Assembly: GCA_905250025.1 (NCBI GenBank)
Contig: CAJNOJ010000158.1
Span: forward strand, 124,001-188,000
Length of the DNA stretch: 64,000 nucleotides
Direction of reading: 5' to 3'
Source: Adineta ricciae
Lineage: Eukaryota; Rotifera; Eurotatoria; Adinetida; Adinetidae
The notes under the pieces are model-generated. The model did no database searches. It was not told the DNA's origin and worked only from the letters and a program-made list of their open reading frames with translations. Both the position numbers and the translations under genes were made by a program. Positions 1 to 11,462 of this stretch are shown piece by piece; position 1 is the first letter of the stretch, and the number at the start of each line of letters is the position of its first letter.

Positions 1-1705
1 GATGCACAACACACGAAAATGTATAAATAAAGTGATGAAAGATTAATTTTCATATTATATGTCACATATATGATAAATTATGGGCTCGGCTTATAAGGAA
101 GGTCGGTTCACATTAACAAGTTTACAATCCGTCTTGTTGCTAATCGGATAAGACAGTGTGCTTTGACTTTATCTATGCTACTAATTTAATAATAGTTCTT
201 ATCTATAACATGCATTAGTTTTGTAGATGAAATGTCAGAGAACAAGTAACGCTCGTCGAATACTTTATTAGCATCTTTCTCTTACCGAATATGTTTCTAA
301 ACACCAGAAAAGTACTTGAACACTTTTGCGAATTACTGCTAGATTTGTGTGTTCGAGACCAGTCAATGAAGTGCAATCACATGCGCAAGTAGGGGGTTTC
401 TATGTTTTAGACACTTCAGTAAGAATTTTTTTACTCGAAGTAATTATAAATAATTGAGTGCCCCACAATGAACGCCCACTGAGAAGAGTATATATAATGG
501 AAAACAAAAGAGAAAGGAATTGAATTGACCTGATAAAACTTTCTCTAAGTTCAAATGATGTTATTTGCCCGTTTTATTCTATCGTTTGTCAAAGTCGGCG
601 AAAAGTGACAAAAATTAACTCTCTGACACTTATATACCTCTCAATCTATGTAATCATCTTAGATACGATGATTCCAGACGAGCCAATCTTTTTATTAATA
701 TCTTCATCAAAGTAAATGATTACAGAGTCATCAAAGTCCGGAAGAGAAATCACAAACGGCTGTTGAAATGGTCTCCTTTTATTTCGATGTAGTCGTACTT
801 TTAAATTGATTTCGTGCTTTGTGAAACATTATCCAATAGTCATCGACCTAAATCATTTTTCTTAGTCAATGAATCGATGACATATGTGAATATACATGTC
901 TTGTTCTTCTGTTCTTTCGTCACTAAGTTTGCTTCTCATTATGGAAACACATGGACTGTATCTGCAAAGTATGCGAAATATTTGGAAAATTATTGTCAGA
1001 AAAGAAATGCGCGTTGTTCACTATCAATTACAGAAGGAAATCACTTTCCGGATGTGTAGTTGGACTTCCTGCAGATAACAAGGAAGTAAAGAGCGGTCAA
1101 TACCTTAGGCATCATCTTATCGTTATAAGTACGTCAATTGCTCTTGATGAGAAAGAGAAAAAAAAGAATCTTCTTTTTCCTTACAGAGGAAAAAAATCTT
1201 TATTATCATTCCAACTAGTGTTTTCTCTGAGATGAAAAGTGTCAAAAATAACAAGTGGGAATAATAGCGTTTCTCAAAATATCATTAGGAGATACAAATC
1301 AGACAGAATAAGGTCAAGCTATCGATCTTCAACGGAGCAAAGAATTTAATTATAAAATACTTGGGAAAAAAGGTAAGAAAATGTCTTGTGTAAAGCTAAT
1401 AATGAATAAAGTTTAGTTGTTTTTTTTTTGAATGACGATTGAAATAATTGGTCCGTTGACATGAGAAATTTCACTGAAGGAGAAATAATTCGAAAAGAAC
1501 TTGCTATTAAAGATAAAATTAATATTCCACTTGATAGTTGTTTCCGTTTGGTTAGAACGAGATAGATTTTCTATATCATATATTGGTTTTCTCCTCTCAT
1601 AACGTTTGTTTACAGTTCGCTATGGATCTGTATTATGATAGTAAGAATATCTTAGCTTAATAACAATTAAGAATTTGCCTTTGTTTGCTTCATATAGAAA
1701 ATGAG
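1..1705. other. Intergenic, no supported gene
   Basis: I find no reading frame with recognisable protein character. The open frames at about 814-1235 overlap each other in all three plus frames, are rich in K/F/I as expected of AT-rich noncoding DNA, and show no splice-linked continuation. The last few hundred bases before 1706 should contain the promoter and 5' UTR of the GPCR that follows; a stretch at 1688-1697 resembles a splice acceptor, so an upstream noncoding exon is possible. Confidence 0.5.
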
Positions 1706-3409
1706 ATGATAATGTACCCGCCTCCATTTGCAATTTTCAATGATACGATGACAGATGAATCCGAATCTTCATCAATCATTCTTTCTTCATTGCTTGGAAT
1801 TGTTTTAAGCTTAATTGCTTTTACAACAGCGATGGGCAATATTATCGTACTTTTGGCGTTTTATTGTGACAAAAAGTTACGTACAATCAATGGTAAGTCA
1901 TCTCAGAATTGACTTTTTCTATACTTGCTCTTGTTTCTTTACAAAAAAAAGATTATTTCATATTGAATATGGCTATTGCGGATTTTCTTGTTGGATTTTT
2001 TTGCATTCCTTTTTATATTCCATTCAGGTAAGTTTTCTAAGGCGATTTTTGCTTCTTCTCATACCAATGCCAGACAAATCCGATCAGCGAAAATGAATTT
2101 CATATTTTATTATGTATAAATTTCTTAGTTTAACGCAAATATGGCCATTCGGAAGACTTTTCTGCAAAATTTGGGTAAGACAAACATGTTGATCGTGTTC
2201 GTCAACAATGCGATCTCTTTAGGTCACTGTTGATGATGTTGCAACGATGGCCAGTGTGATCAATATCGTCGCAATCACTGTTAATCGTTATTGGTCAATT
2301 GCATACCCAATTGTCTATCGGAAATATATGAAACAACATTTTGTTTCCATCGTTATGTGTGGAATTTGGTGTCTTTCATTTTGTAGGGAAATGCTTTTCA
2401 AGAAGAAGAGAAAAAACGACCTTCTTTGCTTTTTTTTGTAGTAAATTTTGCACCAGGTATCTGGTTGATAAATTTTTCTTCAACGGAAACGAATGTTACT
2501 CGAACCGATTGTTCCGGTGATTATAATAATTCATTTATTTATATGCTAATAGCACAATTTAACTATTTTATCTGGCCATTTATTGTCTTATGTGTTTTAA
2601 ATATGTTGATTATGTTAAATATCTGGAAACGAAGTCGTAAAATGAGTCGCCTCATAAATGTGCATCATTTTCCAAAGTCTAAAATCGAAAATCCGATGTC
2701 GTCTTTACATGGAACAGAGAAAGATGGCGAAGATGAACAAGGTACACCGTCTGAAACGAAAGTTCAATTGAATCCACTAGAACGTCGTGTAACGCTCGTC
2801 GTTGAACGAAACGAAAATCTAATCCGGACCTCTTCATCCAATCAAAACATCAGCACTCTGTGCCGACCTCAGCCACCCATCGTTCAACATCGATCTTCCA
2901 AGTAAAGCCTACTCTTTCATCAATTAATTCTTCAAGGTCATTCTCTTTTCTCTAGTTCATCATTGACAGTGCGTTCTTTGCGAAAATCTGCCAGTACAAA
3001 TCGTTCAAGTTCTCGCCGTTATCAGAGCGAAACGGTACACGAGTGTGACCTTGATGCCTCACGAGCAAATTTCGACGACAGAGGATCATCATTTCGTTAT
3101 CGACCAAAATATCGTGAATATTGTCAAAAGCGTTCGCGGATTATTCGCGATCGGAAAGCGGCTCGCTCTTTATTTATTCTTGTTATTGTTTTTCTTATCT
3201 TCTTATTTCCATATGTGATATGTGCAACAGCATCCACAGCTGGTTTAAAGATTTCTTCGCTTATCTACGAGATTTCCTTTTGGCTCTTGTGGTTGAATTC
3301 GACGTGTAATCCAGTTCTTTATCCATTCATTCAGACGAAATATCGAAAAGCCTATTTGAAATTATTTCGATCGTGCGCAAAGTCTTTGCCATTCTCGTCT
3401 GTTGGATAA
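1706..3409 (+). CDS. Aminergic/muscarinic-type rhodopsin-family GPCR
   Basis: Seven-helix G-protein-coupled receptor of the plasma membrane, about 460 aa, from six exons: 1706-1892, 1952-2027, 2129-2174, 2223-2382, 2442-2901 and 2956-3409. All junctions are GT-AG and keep frame. Seen in the sequence: TM1 with GNIIVLL, TM2 with NMAIADFLVG, the TM3 entry cysteine in FGRLFCKIW, TM3 with TVDDVATMASV where the Asp aligns with the amine-binding D3.32, NRY in place of DRY, a long basic third loop rich in Ser/Glu, TM6 after RKAARSLF, and TM7 with NSTCNPVLYPF (NPxxY). The pattern is closest to muscarinic and histamine-H3-like receptors. TM6 has FLFPY instead of the usual FxWxP. The start is the first ATG of the N-terminal frame; ATG at 1712 is an alternative. 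A polyadenylation-type AATAAA lies at about 3444. Family is secure; the ligand class is inference. Confidence 0.85.
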
Positions 3410-3513
3410 TAGAAAACAAGTGTGTTGTTGTTTATTTTTTGTTAATAAAGCGCGTCTTTCTTAAACAAAGATTGATTTTCTTGATTTGTGTTTATCATTT
3501 GTCATTTTATCCA

Positions 3514-5064
3514 ATGAGAGAAACAATATCAGTGACATCATCAACACAAAATAAATTGAGAAAGCGATTGAAAAAGTCGACAAATCTGTCCAATCATGAA
3601 CTTTCTCTCGAACAAATACAGAAAACGATTCCGCTTTTAGCACAAGCATTTGCTCATGGATTTTTTATTGAAGTTAATTGTCGAACTTTATCGGAAAATC
3701 TTCTCGATCAATTGGCACATCAAGTATATGAATTCGTGCAGAAGCAGGAAGAACATCTCAACCGTTCGCTGATCTTCCATTCATTTGCCGATTATTCACT
3801 GTTGAAAGAGTTCGTTCGGAAAATTTTTATCGGCGATTTCGAAGAAAATCAAACGAAGAAACGTAAAGAAATTCATTCGATGAACATTTTCTTATATAAA
3901 ACCAAAGATGATCATCCATCGATTCAAGAAATTCTCGTCGAAAACGAAAAGCAACAATTTGCTTCGCGTTGGTCGTTGCCACATGAACAATTCGAGTCAC
4001 TATGGGAAACATTAGAATACGATTTACCACTGAAATCACAATTAATGCAATACGTTTTCACCGTGATTCGTTTCGATAAAGCAAATGTTGATCGCACTGT
4101 TCTGCATTGTAATCAAACTATTCTTCTTTATGGACCACCGGGTGTGTCTCTCGTTTTGCATCTCGCGTAATGAGGGGGTGATGACGTTCGTGAGAACATT
4201 CATTCAAGAACTCACTGTCAATGTTAATTATATCCTCCCGCTATGATCTCGATAGTTAAATTAGCTGCGCCCTAATATCCTTTTCCGAACTTCCGGATAC
4301 AGATTACCGTTAATCAATCTAAATGTCTATTTCAATGTATTTTAGGATGCGGGAAAACAACACTATGTAAAGGCTTAGCTCAGAAAGTGTCGATTCGAAT
4401 GAAAGAATTGTTTTCTCGATTCTACTTTTACGAATTAAATGCCGGTTCATTGTTCTCCAAGTGGTTTTCGGAATCGTCACATAATTTAACTCGATTCTTT
4501 CACGATATTACACAGATTTGTCTTGATCCAATGACATTTGTTATTATTCTTATTGATGAAATTGAATCTCTATCGATGTCACGAACATCATCATTGTCAT
4601 CAAATGAACCATCAGACATGTTGCGTGTCGTCAATACGCTTCTCACACAGATTGATCGCTTGAAATCATTTTCGAATATTCTCATTTTAACAACGTCGAA
4701 TCTTATTGAAATCATCGATCAAGCGTTAATCGATCGATCTGATTTAACTTTGTTTATTGGCCCGCCGTCACTGAAGACAATTTTTCATATCTATCAAGCG
4801 TGTTTAGATGAGTTAATTGAAAAAAATCTCATTCATTCGTCAGCGAGTCGACCCGAAGAAATCAAAGGTAAATTATGGAGTTTGGCTGAAGAAAGTGATG
4901 GCTTAAGCGGAAGAACGCTGAGAAAACTACCGATGATTGCTTTTTCACACATACAACAGTCAGACGATTTTATTCAATGTGATGAACTTTTCAATGCTAT
5001 GCACGAACAATTGAAACACAAAAAGAATACAAATGATTATTTACATCAATTGAACAATTCCTAA
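3514..5064 (+). CDS. TRIP13: Pachytene checkpoint protein 2 homologue, AAA+ ATPase
   Basis: AAA+ remodelling ATPase that converts HORMA-domain proteins (Mad2, Hop1/HORMAD) between conformations, acting in the spindle checkpoint and meiotic chromosome axes. Two exons, 3514-4141 and 4346-5064, joined in phase 1 across a 204-bp intron, give 448 aa (human TRIP13 is 432). The splice rebuilds the Walker A motif GPPGCGKTT, half on each exon. Other TRIP13 signatures: NAGSLFSKWFSES, Walker B IILIDEIESL, EPSDMLRVVNTLLTQID, sensor-1 LILTTSN, and DRSDLTLFIGPPS followed by GLSGRTLRKLP. The start ATG at 3514 is the first Met before the conserved N-terminal domain. The gene begins only 104 bp after the GPCR stop. 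AATAAA occurs at about 5085. Orthology is clear from these motifs. Confidence 0.93.
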
Positions 5065-5983
5065 TAGCAATTTTCTTTCGTATCAATAAACAAAGATCTT
5101 TTTCGAGAGAAAAATCGTCGCTCAGAATCTATAGTTACATACCATGTTTGATAAATCGCTACCATGACGTTGTGTTTGTTGACCTGCTCGTAGATTGAAT
5201 GGATTCATGTAATAATGTATCTAACTGGGATTCTATTTCTAATTTGAAAACTTATATAATAAAGACATAGGTTAGGAGAGCAATGCGAGCATGTTGAAGT
5301 AAAGCATAATAATGAAAAGTTCATTGAATAGATCCTTTCGTGAACAGTTGTATTCAGGGGTATACTCATCATTTCGATAGATGAGACTAGCGTTGGAAAT
5401 TGCGAATAAAGAAGAAAATTTGTCAAAACAAAGCACATTTTTTACTACCTCAGTGATCACACTTTTTCGCAGACGAAATAAAGGTTGCAATAGTATTCAT
5501 AGTGGTGTAGTCTTGTATCAACGAATTCTGCTCAATCCTCGATTTGTACGGACTTTCTTCTATATTCGCAATTTTAAACGAGTATCTTATCCATCGAAAT
5601 GATAACTACAACCCTGGTTCCAACTTTTCACAGGCTCTAATCTGATATAGAATTCATTTGGTGCCCAGCTCGAAATCATAGTAGTTTCCCCTACCAAAAA
5701 AGTTATGCACAATCCGGTATATTGAGATTATTCTTCGATAATTATCAGAATTTATTTCCTCAGTTCATCTTTCTTGTATTCATCAAATATTTATACAGAA
5801 GAATTCTGTATTAAGAATCAGTTTCTGAATAGTTGAAAACTTGACTTGAATCTCCAACTTTAACACAATAAGGTAGAAGTGTAAATTATTAAAACTCAGT
5901 GTAATAATATCCCTAGAGAATTTATTTTAATTATAATAATAGAACATTCTATTCAGTTATACATTCAATTCATTTTCAAAGGG
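5065..5983. other. Intergenic between convergent gene ends
   Basis: Separates the ends of the TRIP13 homologue (plus) and the beta-lactamase-like gene (minus). The first ~30 bases hold the TRIP13 polyadenylation signal. Short open frames at 5205-5602 on both strands overlap and look like chance frames. No repeat or RNA gene recognised. Confidence 0.5.
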
Positions 5984-7424
5984 CTAAAATAGAAGAAATC
6001 GCAAGAAAGTTAAAATTGTGACATAAAAACAGAACAGAGTTCCTGTTACACGCAAGGCAGATGCAGGAACGATAGGAGTAGTAGCATTGGTATCGAAACA
6101 TTGAAAAAGTGCCATGTGAATATCTGTCCCTGTCTCACCAATTGCTTGTGCTAGATGAGTCGGTCCAAGAATATCAGCATTTGTGAGAAGAATCACACCA
6201 ATACTGTGCTTTTCATTGACTAATACTAAATGTGACATACCTGGAAGAAAACCAGTATGACCAATGTATCGACGACCATCACTCATAGTATTCCAATACC
6301 AACTAAGACCATACTGGGGTGGTGGCGGTGGTGCTCCTCCTCCTACCCCCGTAGAATCACGCGTCGAATCTGGACTGTAAGGCGGTATAAGTCCACCGCC
6401 AACTACTGTTCGCATTTCAGCAATAGATCGAGGAAGAAGAATCGAAGAGCCATTGTTGATGAACATGCGAAGATATGTAGATAGAGTCTTAGCTGACATT
6501 CGTAAGAGACCTGAAGGATAGAAATTGAAGCTGAAGTCTGGAATATGTAGCCACGTAGGAAAATTGCTCTGCAAAAACAATATTCAGAATGAATATAACT
6601 AATCAAAGTGATATTTTTACTGAAATCGGTGTGATATTCAACTGTGGTATAAAGTGTTTCCATCCTTCGAGATAAGATGCATTGAATGCATAATTATAAT
6701 GTTTAACAAAATTTTCTGTAGTTGCAAAATCGGATAGACGGACACCCGTTTTACTAATATCTACACCCAATGGTTTCAAAATGCTTTCTTTGACATATTC
6801 ACTATAGGGCATTTTCGATACTCGTTCGACAACCAGTGCAGCTAGAGCGGAACCTTCATTGGAATATGATGTAACACTGCCTGGTGGCTTCGGTAACCAG
6901 TTTGATGTGTTTGGATTCACATACTGGTAAACGACATCAGCTAAAGATCTTTGTTCATAAGCAGTATCATCAGGCTGATAATACGTATTTTGCACTGCAT
7001 AGCTGACAAAGATTGAAGCTGAGTGTGAAAGTAATTTCCGTAGAGTAATTGAATGAGACGGATATTTAGGATGAAAGATTCGTTTTCCAGGTTCGGATAA
7101 GTATTGATTAACATCTGTGTCAAGATCGACAAGTTCCTTCTCGACAAGTTGCATGACAGCAGCGGCAATGAATGTTTTCGAAACAGAAGCAAGAGGAAAA
7201 ATTGATGTGTTAATATTCATTGGTATTGGTGGTACTAATGACTGGAAACCAAAAGCTTCTTCATAAAGTGTGTGAGTAGCATTGATCACGATGACTGCGG
7301 CGCCTGGAACTTGAACCTTTTTGAGAGACTCTATTATCCACTGACGATCTGGACAATTCGAACCAGAAATATTAATTATGTTGAGCGTAGTTATACATAT
7401 TATCAATGATAATATCTTCAGCAT
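5984..7424 (-). CDS. Secreted serine beta-lactamase-like hydrolase (LACTB/class C fold)
   Basis: Serine hydrolase of the beta-lactamase/transpeptidase superfamily (PF00144 type), probably a peptidase or esterase rather than a drug-resistance enzyme. Minus strand, exons 7424-6621 and 6568-5984 with a 52-bp intron in phase 0, 462 aa. An N-terminal hydrophobic signal peptide (LKILSLIICITTLNIINISG) precedes the fold. The catalytic motifs are intact: LASVSKTF (SxxK), YSNEGS (YxN) and IGHTGFLPG (HTG in place of KTG). The C-terminal ~20 residues are strongly hydrophobic, consistent with a GPI signal or membrane tail. A Gly/Pro-rich loop (TGVGGGAPPPPPQYG) lies between the YxN and HTG motifs. The reverse strand around 7505-7515 has a TATA-like ATTTAAA/TTTTTATA about 85 bp before the ATG. 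Substrate unknown. Confidence 0.88.
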
Positions 7425-9335
7425 TTATTTCTTTTACACGAATGATGATTTTTACTGCTGGAAGAATTTCTTGCAATTAAATGCAACCAAATTTTGCGTA
7501 TAAAAAGCTTTAAATAGAAGAGAGAGAGAGAGAAAAGCCTTTTTCTCACTGTATTACGTAGGTCGATCTTCATATTAAGACTCACCTAACGTCAATATTG
7601 AAAGATAAAACAAAGCACAAATATAACGATAGTCTTCTTAAAACGTATGACGTCAAAGATAGAAGGTAAAAAAGTGAGTAAGAAAGTAGGGCAAAGGAAT
7701 CGCAAAACAACGATAATATGTAAGAAGTACTCAGAAATGAGTAACAGGCTCACATTTCGTTTTCTATTACTGGTATTCAAGGACATCGAGATGAAGAGTT
7801 GTTGTTGATTATCGAATTTCTTTACTTAAATACTTGTTTATTGCAGAAATAACCAAGCAACGAATATACATAGCTATGTGTTTAAACAAGAGACGCTCAC
7901 TACGGGAAATAATAGGCAATCGACCTAAACTAATATTATCGATGGATGGGCAATTATTCCACTGTCTTTTCGGTGTCAATTATAGTACAAACAAATGAAA
8001 GATTTTATTTAGCTTAAGTAAGAAAACGGACATGTGAATTGATTTTATACATTTGAAAAAATATATTCACAACGACTTTGCCTAGTAGTGCGTCAGCTGC
8101 CATTTGATATGTGATGAAGAAAATTAATATTCAACTCTGTCGTAAATCTCTTCTCAACAGCAAACCGCATGTAATATTCTTTGTATATAACATGAAAATT
8201 AAGAATATTATTGGATATCTTACGGTTCATATCACTTCTCATTTTATTTTATATTTATCCAAATAATCCATCAATCGACTTGACGCATCAATAGCAACTG
8301 AAATTAGTCATTCAAGAAACAAATCATGATAATGAGCATAGTTTCACTATTCATACGATGCCATACAATGATAAAGAGTTTATGTCGTGTTCGTTGTATA
8401 GAAATACTCAGATATATGTACAACTTGATTATTTTTTGTCAAAATGCGTAAAGAACTTTCTTTTAAATAGGTTTTGTCAAGCTGCGTTCAAATCATTGAG
8501 ATTATTTTCATGTTTTTAAGAATTATCTATCAGATCAGACACTTTTATGCGAATACTACAAATGGCATACATACTATCCGTTCGCTGAAAATAGTTAATA
8601 TGACGTTAATCGGTTACTGCATATGATATCATACAACAGAAGTCATTAAACATGTCTTACAGATAATCAAGTTAGTTTTAGTCAGATGATGTTTTCAATT
8701 GGCTATAACCATTAAATGCCCTGGACTATAGAACGACATTATTCATTGATGAACAAAGTTGCATACGTTTGTACAATCAATTACCTCAAGTGACAAATGT
8801 CGCGTTTCATATTTGGATCTCACTTGTCAGTCATTATGCGTTGTTGATGGTAAACATAGATCGACTATGATGATTGTCAAACTGCGCCGTTTCATTGTTA
8901 ATCGTTTCCACGAACTGACATCACTTCATTATTAAACATGAATTTAACTTATCTTATTTGAAAAAACAATTACACGAACTCCGAAGATTTAAACTGGTTC
9001 ATTGTATGATATATGTTTAATAAATCTAGTTATATATATAACCCATATGTGGACTGTAAGATAGATCTAAATCGGATGCAGGTGAGCAAACACCTTTGGT
9101 GAAAATTCATCGCAACGTCGAAGGAAAAGCAATGTAAATCGTGTTTCCTTGCTCTTTTCATTTTAGAAGGCAGGAAAAAAGTTTTTTTTTCTTTTCTTTC
9201 TCCGCGTTAATGAATCGTCGGTTAAAAGAAGTCTAACGCTCGACAAAAAACTGAAGAATCATGTTGGCACACGCACGTGCTGTGTGAGCTTTGAAATCAC
9301 TCTCTTTTGTCTTGACAAAACGATGAACAACATCT
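7425..9335. other. Intergenic, divergent promoters
   Basis: A 1.9-kb AT-rich gap between two divergently transcribed genes. It should contain both promoters. The only minus-strand open frame (7592-7786) is hydrophobic and low-complexity and has no supporting splice or motif. Nothing else recognised. Confidence 0.5.
7517..7534. repeat. Short (GA)n microsatellite
   Basis: About nine uninterrupted GA units lie just upstream of the beta-lactamase-like gene, in its probable 5' flank. Confidence 0.7.
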
Positions 9336-10625
9336 ATGATTTTCATGAGAAACAATCTAATCCATGTTCGGAAATTCATCCTACCGACACTTTCGTTTGG
9401 AATAATTTTATTTGCCTATCATTACTTTTATAAATCATCGTATAACCTACTGGATTTGACCACGTCCAACAAGCTCATACCGTCAAATGCGTCCCGTGAT
9501 CAACATAATGGAACTTATCTATGGTCATTACGTCTTGCTGATGAGACTTATTTCCGTATAGCAAGTTTATTACCATGTCGAACTGCTGAATATGCTCGAG
9601 GATCGCAGAGATATCAAATGAGTACATGTAGCAACTCCTCTACAAATGAATTCACCATCGCAAATACATTACAAGCACAGAAATGGCTATTCGATCATCA
9701 GCATCCGAGAAATTGTTCGAATAAACGATTCGCTATTATTCGCAAATTCGCATGGTCAGGTTTTGGATCAACAATTCATCAAATTGCATGGGCATTTGGT
9801 AAAGCACTGACAGATGATCGAATCGGTGTGTATGAAACACCCGGTGATTGGGTAAGTCGATTGGTTTCTTTTTGTTATTTGATCCATTTGTTTGTCTTGT
9901 AGATCTATGGGAATTGTAAATCCATCAATCCAGATTGTTTTTTCTTGCCAATAACAAACTGTTCAGTTCCGACTGTTGTTGATGGCACTCGAACGATCTA
10001 TATCAATGCTAATATTGGTCAGTGGAAAGATCCTGTTCATCCACCTGTCTTTCAAAATCGAACTTTCAACTGGTATCGTGCGCAATTGGTCTTTTATCTC
10101 ATGCGTTATAAACCTGAAACATTGATTGAAGTACAAAAGATTATCAATGCATCTTGGAAAACATCATCGATAGATTCTTATCGTCCATTTATTGCTGTTT
10201 ATGTTCGCCGATCGGATAAGATTATTGGAAGAGAAATGGATCGAGCTTATCCATTGAAAGACTATTTTGATCTATTTGATGCAGACGCTCGTCGTGCCAA
10301 CGTTTCCAATATCTATGTAAATTCTGAAGATCCAAAAGCATTCGATGAATTTGTTCAACTAAACCGACAAAAACAAGGTTACTACAAGTTATTCAGTATC
10401 AAAGCAAGAAAAAACATTGTTTTCTCTTTGTTGCTACGCATGCCTCGCAACCAGCGAGGACAAATTATCTATGAATTTCTCACTGATCTATTCATCGAAG
10501 CAAATGCAGATCTTCATGCAGGAACATTAACTTCGAACTGGTGTCGACTTGTCGATGAATGGAGACTGACACTCGGAAAAGCGACAATTTATTACACACC
10601 AGAGAAGAAATATTTGTTTCGTTGA
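9336..10625 (+). CDS. Alpha-1,6-fucosyltransferase-like type II Golgi enzyme (GT23)
   Basis: Likely Golgi glycosyltransferase using GDP-fucose. Exons 9336-9851 and 9903-10625, 51-bp intron in phase 0, 412 aa. A signal-anchor helix at residues ~14-30 follows a short basic cytosolic tail, typical of type II Golgi enzymes. The catalytic part resembles FUT8: RNCSNKRFAIIRKFAWSGFGSTIHQIAWAF at the start of the domain, IAVYVRRSDKIIGRE corresponding to the GDP-fucose-binding HxRRxDK motif, and GTLTSNWCRLVDE corresponding to the conserved CTFSSQVCR segment. At 412 aa it lacks the long coiled-coil stem and the C-terminal SH3 domain of vertebrate FUT8 (575 aa). Acceptor specificity cannot be read from the sequence. 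Confidence 0.82.
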
Positions 10626-11462
10626 CGAATTTCTTTGGAGAATATGTCAACGATAAAGAGTATTGTCATTGAGAACTTGATCGAATTGTGCGTGAGTGAA
10701 TTAAATGAGGCCAAAGTTGAAATCTTTTCGTTGTATCTGCGGTGTCTTGTTTGAATAAAGCGTTGAAACAGCGCAATCGTAGTGTGCTTTTTTATTAATA
10801 TTATTCTAACTATCATTTATCGTTGGAAACCTATGGTAATTATTCGATTATTTCATACACCAGATCTACGACAAAGTCTGAACAAAGATCGAAATAAATC
10901 AAAAAGTTGCCTTCTGGGAAGAGTTATTCTTTTACAAACAATCTCACCTATATCGTTAACTGTAATAATGGAAGAGTTATTTATAAATTCTCTTATAGTC
11001 AATACTAATCTTGAAATACAACAAAATTTGAATAACTGCGGATGATTATTTATCTTTTTAAATCTGAACATCTCGGTTTTCTCAAGAATCAATCCTGTTT
11101 GATGATTACGTTTATTTATTCATTTATCCACGTATTTCGACATTTTCAAGGTCTAGATGATTATAAAAAACATCTTTAAGAAAAAGAACTTATGTTAACG
11201 GTGTGCGTGTTCCCATCATAGTTCACGTTTCAATAGCAGAGAAAGAGAGAAATAAAACAAAATGAAAATTTCTGACTTTATAATCCGAATTATCCCATGC
11301 AACTCTATTTGTTTTAATAGAGAAAAAAAGTTGTTGAAAAGTTCTTTGCAAACTAAGAAATCCTGTAATTATAAATATTGAAATGTTCAATTTGTTAATT
11401 GGCTGAGCTCATTTAAATCACACATGTTTTTTTCTCATTTTGAATTGCTCTTTCCAGAACAT
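10626..11462. other. Intergenic between convergent gene ends
   Basis: Lies between the stop of the fucosyltransferase-like gene and the terminal exon of the minus-strand GPCR. Overlapping short frames at 10592-11092 on both strands show no protein character. An AATAAA at about 10756 is a plausible polyadenylation signal for the fucosyltransferase. Confidence 0.5.

Noticed and set aside
814-1235. Overlapping open frames of 60-94 codons
   Set aside because: Present in all three plus frames, no conserved motif and no splice-linked continuation; typical of AT-rich noncoding DNA.
9945-10625. Independent short fucosyltransferase gene
   Set aside because: It is the second exon of the 9336 gene; the GTAAGT donor at 9852 and TAG acceptor at 9902 give a phase-0 join.
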